A DNA stretch of 64,000 nucleotides, taken from Faecalicatena orotica (lineage in GTDB: Bacteria; Bacillota; Clostridia; Lachnospirales; Lachnospiraceae). Of the stretch, positions 17,231 to 26,073 are shown in pieces. The notes under the pieces are model-generated. The model did no database searches, had not been told where the DNA came from, and saw nothing but the letters and a program-made list of their open reading frames with translations. The stretch is taken from NCBI RefSeq assembly GCF_003149245.1, contig NZ_QGDL01000010.1:62001-126000 (forward strand), read 5' to 3'. Positions within the stretch are counted from its first letter, which is position 1; every line of letters begins with the position of its first letter. Made by a program: the position numbers and the translations under genes.

Positions 17231-17552
17231 AAAGGACCGGAGAAGCAAGGCAATGTTTGTGTAATTAATTAGGCGGCTGACAGCGCGACACGCCAGGAGG
17301 TGTGTGGGGCTGTTTAATATACAGTAGGGATACACCGTACTGCTTGGAATGCAGAAAATGCAGTGGTGGTGTCTTTTGTATATTGCTTATAATACCCGGG
17401 TGTCATTTGCGGGAAATAAACCGTGCCGGGAAAGGGCGTGCATGAATGTGTGTGCCTGGATGCTTTTGGAGAACAGAAACACCTTTCTGGAAACCAGGGG
17501 ACATCCCAGTTAGGGACAATATGAAAACAGATTTGAAATGGAGGAAAGACAC
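17231..17552 (+). other. Long untranslated stretch before rpsM
   Basis: About 320 bases without an ORF, terminator or clear promoter. It is GC-richer than the neighbouring spacers and has short complementary segments, but I could not draw one convincing fold. It may be the leader where S4 controls the alpha operon; that is a guess from position. Confidence 0.3.
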
Positions 17553-17921
17553 ATGGCTCGTATTGCAGGTGTAGACTTACCAAGAGACAAACGTGTAGAA
17601 ATCGGCTTAACTTATATCTATGGAATCGGTAGAACAAGCGCAAGCCGTATTCTGGCAGAGGCAGGAATCAATCCTGATACCCGTGTCAGAGATTTAACTA
17701 GTGAAGAAGTAAAGAAGATCAGTGAAGTAATCGATGAGACTCAGACAGTAGAAGGTGATCTCAGAAGAGAAATCCAGCTGAACATCAAGAGACTGAAGGA
17801 AATCGGATGCTACCGCGGAATCCGTCATAGAAAAGGACTTCCGGTACGTGGTCAGAAGACTAAGACTAATGCAAGAACATGCAAGGGTCCTAAGAGAACT
17901 GTAGCGAATAAGAAAAAATAA
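17553..17921 (+). CDS. rpsM: 30S ribosomal protein S13
   Basis: A 122-residue S13, starting [26 protein letters not shown] (helix-two-turn-helix) and ending in the basic tail [23 protein letters not shown] that contacts P-site tRNA. The ATG at 17553 is set by GGAGGAAAG (17539-17547); the in-frame ATG at 17538 is part of that site. After the stop, GTGC/GCAC with AAGCTGCAT/ATGCGGCTT (17922-17965) form another spacer hairpin. Confidence 0.97.
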   Translation: MARIAGVDLPRDKRVEIGLTYIYGIGRTSASRILAEAGINPDTRVRDLTSEEVKKISEVIDETQTVEGDLRREIQLNIKRLKEIGCYRGIRHRKGLPVRGQKTKTNARTCKGPKRTVANKKK

Positions 17922-18013
17922 TGTGCCTGAATTAAGCTGCATCTGCTATGCGGCTTAGAGCACATGACAGAAAATCGAAAATAACAAGTATTCAAGAAAG
18001 TAGGTTAGTTTAA

Positions 18014-18409
18014 ATGGCTAAGAAAGTTACCAAAAAAGTGACAAAGAAACGTGTCAAGAAAAACGTTGAACGAGGACAAGCACACATCCAGTCATCTTTT
18101 AATAATACAATCGTTACATTAACAGATGCACAGGGAAATGCTCTTTCATGGGCAAGTGCAGGCGGTCTGGGATTTAGAGGTTCAAGGAAATCTACTCCAT
18201 ATGCAGCACAGATGGCAGCTGAGACAGCAGCAAAAGCAGCATTAGTACATGGTCTGAAAACGGTAGACGTTTTTGTAAAGGGTCCAGGATCAGGAAGAGA
18301 AGCAGCAATCCGTGCGCTTCAGGCATGCGGTATTGATGTAACAAGCATCAAGGACGTAACTCCGGTACCACATAACGGATGCCGCCCACCGAAACGCAGA
18401 AGAGTATAG
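18014..18409 (+). CDS. rpsK: 30S ribosomal protein S11
   Basis: A 131-residue S11 with a lysine-rich N-terminus ([21 protein letters not shown]), [20 protein letters not shown], and the end [18 protein letters not shown] that lines the mRNA path on the platform. The lysine-rich start is a little longer than in E. coli, as in other Clostridia. The ribosome site is weak (GAAAGTAGG), an oddity in this operon. Confidence 0.96.
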   Translation: MAKKVTKKVTKKRVKKNVERGQAHIQSSFNNTIVTLTDAQGNALSWASAGGLGFRGSRKSTPYAAQMAAETAAKAALVHGLKTVDVFVKGPGSGREAAIRALQACGIDVTSIKDVTPVPHNGCRPPKRRRV

Positions 18410-18519
18410 TGATCGAGAGATATCAGAGTCGATAACAGATATTCAGGAGAAACTTTTGTGCGGATGCAAAGCCCCTGTGAGGGATATGATTTTCCGCTGA
18501 TATTTTAGGAGGAAGCGAA

Positions 18520-19113
18520 ATGGCAGTAAATAGAGTTCCAGTTCTTAAAAGATGCCGTTCATTAGGTATGGACCCAATCTATTTAGGAATCAACAAAAAA
18601 TCTAACAGACAGTTAAAAAGATCAAACAGAAAAATGAGCGAGTATGGTCTTCAGTTACGTGAAAAACAGAAAGCTAAATTTATCTATGGTGTATTAGAGA
18701 AACCTTTCAGAAACTACTATGCGAAAGCAAAACAGTTAGAAGGTATGACAGGTGAAAACCTGATGATCATTCTTGAGACCAGACTGGACAACGTAATGTT
18801 CCGTATGGGATTCGCAAGAACAAGAAAAGAAGCAAGACAGATTGTCGACCACAAGCACGTACTTGTTAACGGCAAGCAGGTAAACATTCCATCTTACCTT
18901 GTAAAAGCCGGAGATACTATTGAAATCAAAGAAAAGCACAAAGGAAGCCAGAGATATAAAGATATCTTAGAGGCAACAGGCGGAAACATGGTTCCTGAAT
19001 GGTTAGATGTAGATGCAGAAAACCTGAAGGGTACAGTAAAAGAGCTTCCAAGAAGAGAAGCAATTGATGTTCCTGTTGATGAGATGTTAATCGTCGAGTT
19101 ATATTCTAAATAA
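18520..19113 (+). CDS. rpsD: 30S ribosomal protein S4
   Basis: A 197-residue S4 lacking the N-terminal zinc cysteines seen in some bacteria; it has the S4 domain near residues 89-150 (ETRLDNVMFRMGFARTRKEARQIVDHKHVLVNG). S4 starts 30S assembly, acts in fidelity with S5, and in E. coli and B. subtilis represses its own synthesis. TAGGAGG sets the ATG at 18520. Confidence 0.97.
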   Translation: MAVNRVPVLKRCRSLGMDPIYLGINKKSNRQLKRSNRKMSEYGLQLREKQKAKFIYGVLEKPFRNYYAKAKQLEGMTGENLMIILETRLDNVMFRMGFARTRKEARQIVDHKHVLVNGKQVNIPSYLVKAGDTIEIKEKHKGSQRYKDILEATGGNMVPEWLDVDAENLKGTVKELPRREAIDVPVDEMLIVELYSK

Positions 19114-19186
19114 TCTTTAGGTATAGCTTGTGACGGAGACATCGTACCCCCTCAACATATTTTAACCCATAAGGAGGGTCTGTGTA

Positions 19187-20146
19187 GTGTTTGATTTTAA
19201 TAAACCTAATATTGAAATTACAGAAATTTCAGAAGATAAAAAATATGGAAGATTTGTTGTGGAACCTCTTGAGAGAGGATATGGAACGACCCTCGGCAAC
19301 TCCCTGAGAAGAATCATGCTTTCTTCTCTTCCGGGAGCAGCTATCAGTTCTGTAAAGATCGACGGAGTTCTGCACGAATTCAGCTCCATACCGGGTGTAA
19401 AAGAAGATGTGACCGAGATTATCATGAACCTGAAATCACTGGCAATCAAGAACACATCAGAATCAGACGAAGTAAAGACTGCATATATCGAATTTGAAGG
19501 TGAAGGCGTTGTAACAGGTGCTGACATCCAGGCGGATTCCGATATCGAGATTATGAATCCTGAACAGGTTATCGCTACATTAAGCGGTGGCAAGGACAGC
19601 AAGCTGTACATGGAACTTACCATTACAAAAGGCAGAGGATACGTAAGCGCAGACAAAAACAAGAGCGAAGACTTACCGATTGGTGTTATTCCGATTGATT
19701 CCATCTATACACCGGTAGAGCGTGTGAATCTGACAGTTCAGAACACACGTGTCGGCCAGATTACTGACTATGACAAACTTACATTAGATGTATGGACAAA
19801 GGGAACATTGCTTCCTGACGAGGCTGTCAGCCTTGCGGCTAAAGTCTTAAGCGAGCATCTGAAGTTGTTCATTGACTTGTCAGAGGTGGCTCAGGCTGCT
19901 GAAGTCATGATTGAAAAAGAAGATGACGAGAAGGAAAAAGTACTGGAAATGAGCATTGATGAATTAGAGCTTTCAGTACGTTCATACAACTGTCTGAAGA
20001 GAGCCGGCATTAATACCGTAGAGGAGCTTACCAACAAGACACCTGAGGATATGATGAAGGTGCGTAACCTTGGACGTAAGTCACTGGAAGAAGTGCTGGC
20101 TAAGCTGAAGGAATTAGACCTTGAGCTGAACCAGGGTGATGAGTAA
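19187..20146 (+). CDS. rpoA: RNA polymerase subunit alpha
   Basis: A 319-residue alpha subunit. The N-terminal domain (about 1-230; [27 protein letters not shown]-like segments) dimerises and holds beta and beta-prime. After an acidic linker ([12 protein letters not shown]) the C-terminal domain (from about 248, [23 protein letters not shown] and [12 protein letters not shown]) binds UP elements and activators. The start is a GTG behind AAGGAGGG. Usual length and position. Confidence 0.97.
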   Translation: MFDFNKPNIEITEISEDKKYGRFVVEPLERGYGTTLGNSLRRIMLSSLPGAAISSVKIDGVLHEFSSIPGVKEDVTEIIMNLKSLAIKNTSESDEVKTAYIEFEGEGVVTGADIQADSDIEIMNPEQVIATLSGGKDSKLYMELTITKGRGYVSADKNKSEDLPIGVIPIDSIYTPVERVNLTVQNTRVGQITDYDKLTLDVWTKGTLLPDEAVSLAAKVLSEHLKLFIDLSEVAQAAEVMIEKEDDEKEKVLEMSIDELELSVRSYNCLKRAGINTVEELTNKTPEDMMKVRNLGRKSLEEVLAKLKELDLELNQGDE

Positions 20147-20253
20147 TATTATTTGAATTATCCTGTCAGTAAGACCGAAGGGCATGGCGGGAGCATTTGA
20201 TTAATAAGACCGAAGACGCATAACCAAATGTTTAAAAATGGAGGATAAGAACA

Positions 20254-20790
20254 ATGGCAAAGTATAGAAAACTCGGCAGAACATCAAGCCAGAGAAAAGC
20301 CTTAATTAGAAATCAGGTAACAGCATTACTGAACAACGGTAAGATTGTTACAACAGAAGCAAAAGCAAAAGAGATCCGCAAAGTAGCAGAAGGATTAATT
20401 GCTATGGCTGTAAAAGAAAAAGACAACTTCGAAGAAGTAACAGTAAAAGCTAAAGTTGCCCGCAAGGACAAAGACGGCAAGAGAGTGAAAGAAGTCGTTG
20501 ACGGAAAGAAAGTTACTGTATATGACGAAGTAGACAAGAAGATCAAAAAGGACATGGCAAGCAGACTTCATGCAAGAAGAGAAATGCTGAAAGTTCTTTA
20601 CCCTGTAAAAGAAGTTCCTACAGCAGCTGCAGGAAGAAAGAAAAATACGAAGGAAGTTGACCTTGTAGAGAAATTATTCTCAGAGATCGCTCCGAAGTAT
20701 GCAGACCGCAATGGTGGATATACAAGAATCGTAAAGATTGGCCAGCGTAAAGGTGATGCGGCTATGGAAGTTCTGATCGAATTAGTTTAA
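20254..20790 (+). CDS. rplQ: 50S ribosomal protein L17 with central insertion
   Basis: A 178-residue L17; many bacterial L17 proteins have 115-130 residues. The start (MAKYRKLGRTSSQRKALIRNQ) and end (KLFSEIAPKYADRNGGYTRIVKIGQRKGDAAMEVLIELV) are normal. The extra length lies in a lysine-rich central stretch (about residues 55-130). Such long forms are known in Lachnospiraceae. Last gene of the operon, closed by a terminator; the ecf/truA/rplM/rpsI genes often found next are absent. Confidence 0.95.
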   Translation: MAKYRKLGRTSSQRKALIRNQVTALLNNGKIVTTEAKAKEIRKVAEGLIAMAVKEKDNFEEVTVKAKVARKDKDGKRVKEVVDGKKVTVYDEVDKKIKKDMASRLHARREMLKVLYPVKEVPTAAAGRKKNTKEVDLVEKLFSEIAPKYADRNGGYTRIVKIGQRKGDAAMEVLIELV

Positions 20791-20816
20791 TTCTACCAGC
20801 AATTAGAAAATATAGA

Positions 20817-20857
20817 GAGCAGAGATATGAAGAGATTCATATTTCTGTTCTTTTTTT
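20817..20857 (+). terminator. Terminator of the ribosomal protein operon
   Basis: GAGCAGAGATATGAA (20817-20831) pairs with TTCATATTTCTGTTC (20836-20850), with two G-T pairs, followed by seven T. Confidence 0.9.
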
Positions 20858-21038
20858 GTCTTTTGAAATATTCAGTTCCCGATGCGTAATCTTCAGCATA
20901 GTATCGGGAATTAGTAAATATTATGCCAGAATGGCTTAAAGACACAGCAAAAAAGAAGAGTAATACGCAAAGATTTATATAAAATATTTGCATAAATTCG
21001 GTTATAATGAAAAAAGGTGTTTATGAGGAGGAGCAAAT

Positions 21039-22769
21039 ATGAGAATCAGAAATAAGATACTGCTTACATGGATGGCGACACTGCTGTTTATAGGAATCAT
21101 AATTACAGGCATCTGGTATCACACTAGTTCCAGACTGTCGAATACCTATCTGAAAAATGTGTCCGAAAGTGCGATGAGGGATGCCTATCACGCATTTGAG
21201 TACCTGCTGACAGATACTTCCTACATGACGACACTGGTTGCCACCAATGAAACAAACATTATTCAGCCTGTAACCCGGCTCAATAGCGAGGAAATCAGCC
21301 GGGAAGGGCAGTGGAACCAGAACTATCTGAATAACCGCAGGACAATCATGGATTATATCAAGGGGTTGAACGGATATAAATACTATATTTCGGGAATCGC
21401 TGTTGCAGCCAATCAAGAGTGTGTTTTCTCTACTAATTATATTATTCAGGATAAAAAGAAACTTTATGATGATATTACAAAGCTGGATCAGGAGAAACTT
21501 AAGTATTCTATGGTGATGATGGAACCCCTCCATCTTGAAGGACTGAAGTCTACTGTTTCCAGTGATTATGTGCTGCCGGCGGTCCGGGGGATCGTAGATG
21601 ACAAAGGGCAGATCATGGGGTATGTCATTTTATATTTTGACTATGGAGTTATAGACCAGATGTTTTCTGCCAACCTTCCGGAAGGCAGCTTTTTTCAGGT
21701 GGTCAACGAACAGGGGGCTGTTATCTTTTCAAATGATGAGAGCAAAGCATTCGAGCTTGATTCTCTGGTAAACGGTTATGCAAAGAATACCTATCAGGCA
21801 GAGAGCGTGGGATGGACCTTCCATATGGCAATCCCGTCTGAATTTTATACGGCAGACATTCAGCGGACTGCGCTCATGAGTGCCGTCATTACGGCTGTTA
21901 TTATTTTCCTTGCATTGCTGGGCTCTGCGATCTTAATATCCAGAATGACAACGGAAATCAGCGTTTTAAGCAGTAAAATGAAACGTGTGTCCACGGGAGA
22001 TCTGACAGTCAACTATGAAGTGAAAGAGGAGGACGAGATCGGCCAGATGGGGAGGACGTTTAACCATATGGTACTGCGTATCCGGGAACTGATGGACCGC
22101 GTGACAGAAGAGGAGCGGGAAAAAAGACGCAATGAGATGGCGTTTCTGCAGGCGCAGATCAATCCCCACTTTGTCTCAAATGTAATGAATAACGTAGTAT
22201 GGATGGCGAAGATACAGCATGCAGATAATATTATCCCTTTAGTGAACTCTTTGAATTCACTCCTGCAGAATGTCATGCATCAGGACAAGGAATTCATCCA
22301 TCTTAAGAACGAATTGGAATACGTGGATAATTATCTGACGATTATGGAGTACAGCGGAAGTTATGATTTTCTGCTAGAAAAAGATGTAGATGAAGACACG
22401 CTGCCTTTGTTTATTCCGAGGTTCATCCTGCAGCCTATTGTTGAGAACGCTATTTATCATGGAATGCCGGAGGACCTGTCCAGACAGGGGCGGATAGTGA
22501 TCTTGGCAAAGATACAGGGGGATTATTTGAAAATTGCTGTAGAGGATAACGGAGAAGGAATATCAATGGAAAAAGCTGAGGATATTCTGAAAAAGGGGAA
22601 ACAGAAAAACAGGTCATTTAATGGAATCGGTGTTGTGAATGTCAACCAGAGAATCCGCTTATACTTTGGTGAACCTTATGGACTGGATTATGAAAGTGAA
22701 AAAGGGAAATATACCAGATGTATTTTAACACTTCCGGTGATAAAGGAGGATACACAATGGCAAAAATAA
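21039..22769 (+). CDS. YesM-type sensor histidine kinase
   Basis: A 576-residue membrane kinase of the His_kinase (LytS/YesM) class. Membrane segments at about 9-27 and 285-305 enclose an extracellular sensor of some 255 residues. A HAMP domain follows (to about 360), then the phospho-acceptor region RNEMAFLQAQINPHF and an ATPase domain (VENAIYHGM, VEDNGEGIS, NGIGVVNVNQRIRLYFG). The segment after the histidine, NPHFVSNVMNN, differs from the common NPHFLYNTLN. It overlaps the regulator gene by 13 bases and lies before a sugar ABC transporter, so it probably senses an extracellular sugar. A -10 TATAAT at 21003-21008 has only a weak -35. Confidence 0.92.
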   Translation: MRIRNKILLTWMATLLFIGIIITGIWYHTSSRLSNTYLKNVSESAMRDAYHAFEYLLTDTSYMTTLVATNETNIIQPVTRLNSEEISREGQWNQNYLNNRRTIMDYIKGLNGYKYYISGIAVAANQECVFSTNYIIQDKKKLYDDITKLDQEKLKYSMVMMEPLHLEGLKSTVSSDYVLPAVRGIVDDKGQIMGYVILYFDYGVIDQMFSANLPEGSFFQVVNEQGAVIFSNDESKAFELDSLVNGYAKNTYQAESVGWTFHMAIPSEFYTADIQRTALMSAVITAVIIFLALLGSAILISRMTTEISVLSSKMKRVSTGDLTVNYEVKEEDEIGQMGRTFNHMVLRIRELMDRVTEEEREKRRNEMAFLQAQINPHFVSNVMNNVVWMAKIQHADNIIPLVNSLNSLLQNVMHQDKEFIHLKNELEYVDNYLTIMEYSGSYDFLLEKDVDEDTLPLFIPRFILQPIVENAIYHGMPEDLSRQGRIVILAKIQGDYLKIAVEDNGEGISMEKAEDILKKGKQKNRSFNGIGVVNVNQRIRLYFGEPYGLDYESEKGKYTRCILTLPVIKEDTQWQK

Positions 22770-24319
22770 AAATTGTGCTAGTGGACGATGAACTGACCGC
22801 GCGAAATACCATAAAAAAATATCTGGAAGATAGCAGCACCTATGAAGTGGCTGCTGATTTTGCAAATGGAAAGGCTGTACTGGAATGGCTTCGGAAAAAT
22901 AAAACCGACATCCTGCTCTGTGACATGCAGATGCCTGAGATAAACGGTGTAGAACTGATGAGGAGTGTCCATATCATTGACGAATACCTTCCCGTAATTG
23001 CAATCAGCGGATACGATGATTTCAATTATGTCAGGGGGAGCCTTATCAATGGGGCGGCAAACTATCTGCTCAAGCATGAGCTTACAAAGGAACAGCTTCT
23101 TAAGGTACTGGACCAGGTGCGGGACAGATACCGCATTGTACCTGAAGGGAAGGAAATATATCGGAAAAAGGGATACTGTATCTATGAAGAATCTGAATTT
23201 TCGCCGGAAAGGATCCAACTGCTGGTGGAAGAGGGAAAAGTTGATTTCGGCTGCCAGAATATTGTGCCGTTAGCCATAAGTCCTGATTTTAAACTACATA
23301 AGGGGGTCAATCCGTACGAGTACAAACAGGATATATGCAACGCAATTCTTGACATGCTTGGACAGATACTGGCGGATAAATACCCCTATTTGATTTATAT
23401 GACAAAGAAGAACCATATGATTCTCCTTCTTTCTTTTAAAGAAGAACGCAGCATGCTTTATATGATTAATTCCCAGAGCAATCTGGTTGACCGTCTGCAG
23501 AGGCAGGTCATAAGAATGCTGGACACTACCATTACGGTAATCAACGGTGAGATACACGGAAATCTGGAAAGTGCAGTCTCAGAAGCCTTAAAGATGGAAA
23601 AACTGCTGGAGGATAAACTGTATCTGGGAGGGAACCGGATTCTTTCTTTTGCAGTGGCGAAAGGAATCACGTATTATAACGGGGAACTGCCGGGGAAATT
23701 TTGGGAACAACTCTCATTTGAACTGTCAAACCATATGGAGAGCTGCCTTGATACTATATACGATATGCTGGGATTCATGGAACAGAAACGTTTTGCCTGG
23801 GAGCGCGTTTTCCAAAGCTGCGGGGCAATCCTGAATTTACTGCAGCAGAAGGGAATTCTGGGAGAAAAGGAGAAACAGGATACGCTGTCAATCATGAGGG
23901 AGTATGAGGAATATGAGCAGTTCCGTAGTGAGATACTGGAACAGCTCCATTGGAGCATCCAGTCTTTCAGAATAGAAAGGAAACAGCAGTATTGTGCACC
24001 AGTTGGGCAGATTATCGAATATATAGGGCATAACATCGCAAGTGACATCTCTCTGGAGAAGTGTGCGGAATTGGTGGGCAGCAGCTATACCTATCTGAGC
24101 CGCGAATTCAAGAAAGAGACGGGAATGCGGTTTGTGGAGTTCTTAAACCATCAGAGAGTGAATCAGGCAAAAAGCCTTTTGATCCGTGGGGACATGTCCA
24201 TGAAACAGATTGTGGAAATGTCCGGATTTCGGAATTACAACTATTTCTTCAAGGTCTTTAAGGAGATAGAAGGCATGACGCCCAGCGAGTTTACAGCAAA
24301 AAATCAGAGTAATAGCTAA
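22757..24319 (+). CDS. YesN-type response regulator, AraC-family output
   Basis: A 520-residue regulator. The receiver domain (1-120) has the acidic pair VDDE, the phospho-acceptor aspartate in DILLCDMQMPEI and the lysine in LLKHE. The long middle part is unassigned. The C-terminal AraC/XylS DNA-binding domain is at about 420-520 (DISLEKCAELVGSSYTYLSR, IVEMSGFRNYNYFFKVFKEIEGMTPSEF). The ATG at 22757 follows AAGGAGG. It most likely activates the permease-GH43-binding-protein operon 63 bases downstream. Confidence 0.92.
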   Translation: MAKIKIVLVDDELTARNTIKKYLEDSSTYEVAADFANGKAVLEWLRKNKTDILLCDMQMPEINGVELMRSVHIIDEYLPVIAISGYDDFNYVRGSLINGAANYLLKHELTKEQLLKVLDQVRDRYRIVPEGKEIYRKKGYCIYEESEFSPERIQLLVEEGKVDFGCQNIVPLAISPDFKLHKGVNPYEYKQDICNAILDMLGQILADKYPYLIYMTKKNHMILLLSFKEERSMLYMINSQSNLVDRLQRQVIRMLDTTITVINGEIHGNLESAVSEALKMEKLLEDKLYLGGNRILSFAVAKGITYYNGELPGKFWEQLSFELSNHMESCLDTIYDMLGFMEQKRFAWERVFQSCGAILNLLQQKGILGEKEKQDTLSIMREYEEYEQFRSEILEQLHWSIQSFRIERKQQYCAPVGQIIEYIGHNIASDISLEKCAELVGSSYTYLSREFKKETGMRFVEFLNHQRVNQAKSLLIRGDMSMKQIVEMSGFRNYNYFFKVFKEIEGMTPSEFTAKNQSNS

Positions 24320-24382
24320 AAATATGTTGTCTTTTTTTCCCCTTTTTACCTTTATACTTTGGTTTATGGAGGTGAAAGGTAA

Positions 24383-25258
24383 ATGAAGAAACTAGGAAAA
24401 AAGAATGAGAAGATAGCGTATCTGTATATCCTGCCCCTGCTGGTGCTGTCCTTTGCGCTGGTATATTACTGCATTATTGATACGGCTTTTGTAAGTTTTA
24501 CGGACTGGGACGGCATGTCCGACAGCTTCCAGTTCGTGGGACTCAAAAATTACACAAAAATGCTGGCAGACGGTGTTTTCTGGAAATCCGTAACCAATAA
24601 CATCATTTTCTTTGTGGGGACAGTATTTATACAGGCTTTATTGGGATTTATACTGGCAGTCTTCCTGAAAAGAAAATTATTTGGGTCAAATGTCTTTAAG
24701 GCAATCTATTTCCTGCCGATTGCGATGGCTACATCAATTATTACAGCGATATTTAAGATTATTATGGATCCGACCAACGGGACACTCAACCAGTTCCTGA
24801 GGGCAATCCATCTAGGGGGACTGGCACAGAGCTGGCTGGGAGATCCTAAAATCGCCCTGATTTCGGTAATTGTGGTCAATATCTTTCAATGGATGGGCTT
24901 TTCCATGATTACTTACTATGCAGGACTGATGGCCCTGCCGGATGATATCTACGAGGCAGCGAAGATTGACGGGGCAGGCTTTTGGAGAACCACGTTCTCG
25001 GTGACATTCCCTATGCTGAAGGGTACCACCAATGTATTGATCATTCTTGGCATTGTAGGCTCTTTGAAGACATTCGACCTGGTCAAGCTGCTGACAGGAG
25101 GCGGCCCGGGAAGAGCCACAACAGTTATGAATACATATCTGTATGAAAAGGCATTCAATGATTTCAATGCAGGCGGTGCGGCGTCCATTGGGGTTGCAAT
25201 CCTGATTATTGCGATGATTATGTCATTCCTGCAGATTAAACTGGGAAAGGAGGATTAG
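24383..25258 (+). CDS. Sugar ABC transporter permease, MalF/UgpA type
   Basis: A 291-residue inner-membrane permease with six predicted membrane segments and the EAA motif EAAKIDGAGFWRTTFSVTFPML (near residue 190) that contacts the ATPase. It belongs to the CUT1 class of oligosaccharide importers. No ATP-binding gene lies in the operon; in Firmicutes a shared MsmX-type ATPase usually serves such systems. First gene after the regulator pair; AGGTGAAAGG precedes the ATG. The second permease begins 4 bases later. Confidence 0.93.
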   Translation: MKKLGKKNEKIAYLYILPLLVLSFALVYYCIIDTAFVSFTDWDGMSDSFQFVGLKNYTKMLADGVFWKSVTNNIIFFVGTVFIQALLGFILAVFLKRKLFGSNVFKAIYFLPIAMATSIITAIFKIIMDPTNGTLNQFLRAIHLGGLAQSWLGDPKIALISVIVVNIFQWMGFSMITYYAGLMALPDDIYEAAKIDGAGFWRTTFSVTFPMLKGTTNVLIILGIVGSLKTFDLVKLLTGGGPGRATTVMNTYLYEKAFNDFNAGGAASIGVAILIIAMIMSFLQIKLGKED

Positions 25259-25262
25259 GGAG

Positions 25263-26069
25263 ATGAAATTAAAAAAGAAAATGAGATCAGTTTTGCCGAC
25301 CTATGCAGTCCTGATATTCTTTGCCCTTATCTGGATTCTGCCTCTGATCATTGCTTTAACGAAATCTTTTACGATCAATGGGTTTGGCAATTATGCTTAT
25401 GTATTAAACTACGAAAAAATAAATTATTTCCGCGTCATTTCCAACAGTTTATTTATTGGGGTGGTGACAGCGGTCACGGTAACCGTGATTACCGCATTGG
25501 CAGCATTTGCGTTTTCCAAAATGCACTTCAGGGGTCAGAAGATTATATACGGAGCCATGCTGGCATGTCTGGCAGTTCCGGTGGCGGCGGTAACAAGCCC
25601 GTTATTTGCCACCATTAAGAATCTGGGAATGCTGGATACGCACTTTGGGGTGATCATCCCTTTGATTGCCTTTAACTCGCCCATGATGCTTCTGATGCTG
25701 AAGAACTATTTTGATACAATACCAGATGAACTGCTGGAGAGTGTACGGATAGACGGTGGCTCATCATTCTGTATCTGGCGCCAGTTTATGATTCCTTTAA
25801 GTGTCCCAATGATTGCCAATGTACTCATCCTGACCTTTATTTATTCATGGAATGATTATCTGGTCCCCCTTCTGGTTATGAGGAGTGAGGAAAATTATCC
25901 GGTGACTCTTGCGGCCCAGTACTTTATGTCCAGCACGTATCAGAGCCCGGTGGATGTAGCGAGGATATATGCAGTCATGATCATGCTGGCACTGCCATCA
26001 ATACTGGTATATCTGGTTAGCCAGAAGTTTCTGGTGTCCGGCATCACATCTGGCTCAGTGAAAGGATAG
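25263..26069 (+). CDS. Sugar ABC transporter permease, MalG/UgpE type
   Basis: A 268-residue partner permease with six membrane segments and the EAA-type loop ELLESVRIDGGSSFCIWRQFMIPL. Together with the preceding gene it forms the CUT1 channel. It starts 4 bases after its partner and is followed 4 bases on by the GH43 gene, so import and hydrolysis are co-expressed. The C-terminus ends FLVSGITSGSVKG, typical for the family. Confidence 0.93.
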   Translation: MKLKKKMRSVLPTYAVLIFFALIWILPLIIALTKSFTINGFGNYAYVLNYEKINYFRVISNSLFIGVVTAVTVTVITALAAFAFSKMHFRGQKIIYGAMLACLAVPVAAVTSPLFATIKNLGMLDTHFGVIIPLIAFNSPMMLLMLKNYFDTIPDELLESVRIDGGSSFCIWRQFMIPLSVPMIANVLILTFIYSWNDYLVPLLVMRSEENYPVTLAAQYFMSSTYQSPVDVARIYAVMIMLALPSILVYLVSQKFLVSGITSGSVKG

Positions 26070-26073
26070 AGAA

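Noticed and set aside
24327-24358. Promoter before the sugar permease operon (TTGTCT ... TATACT)
   Set aside because: The spacer is 20 bases, too long for a standard promoter; the operon may rely on activation by the AraC-type regulator or on read-through.
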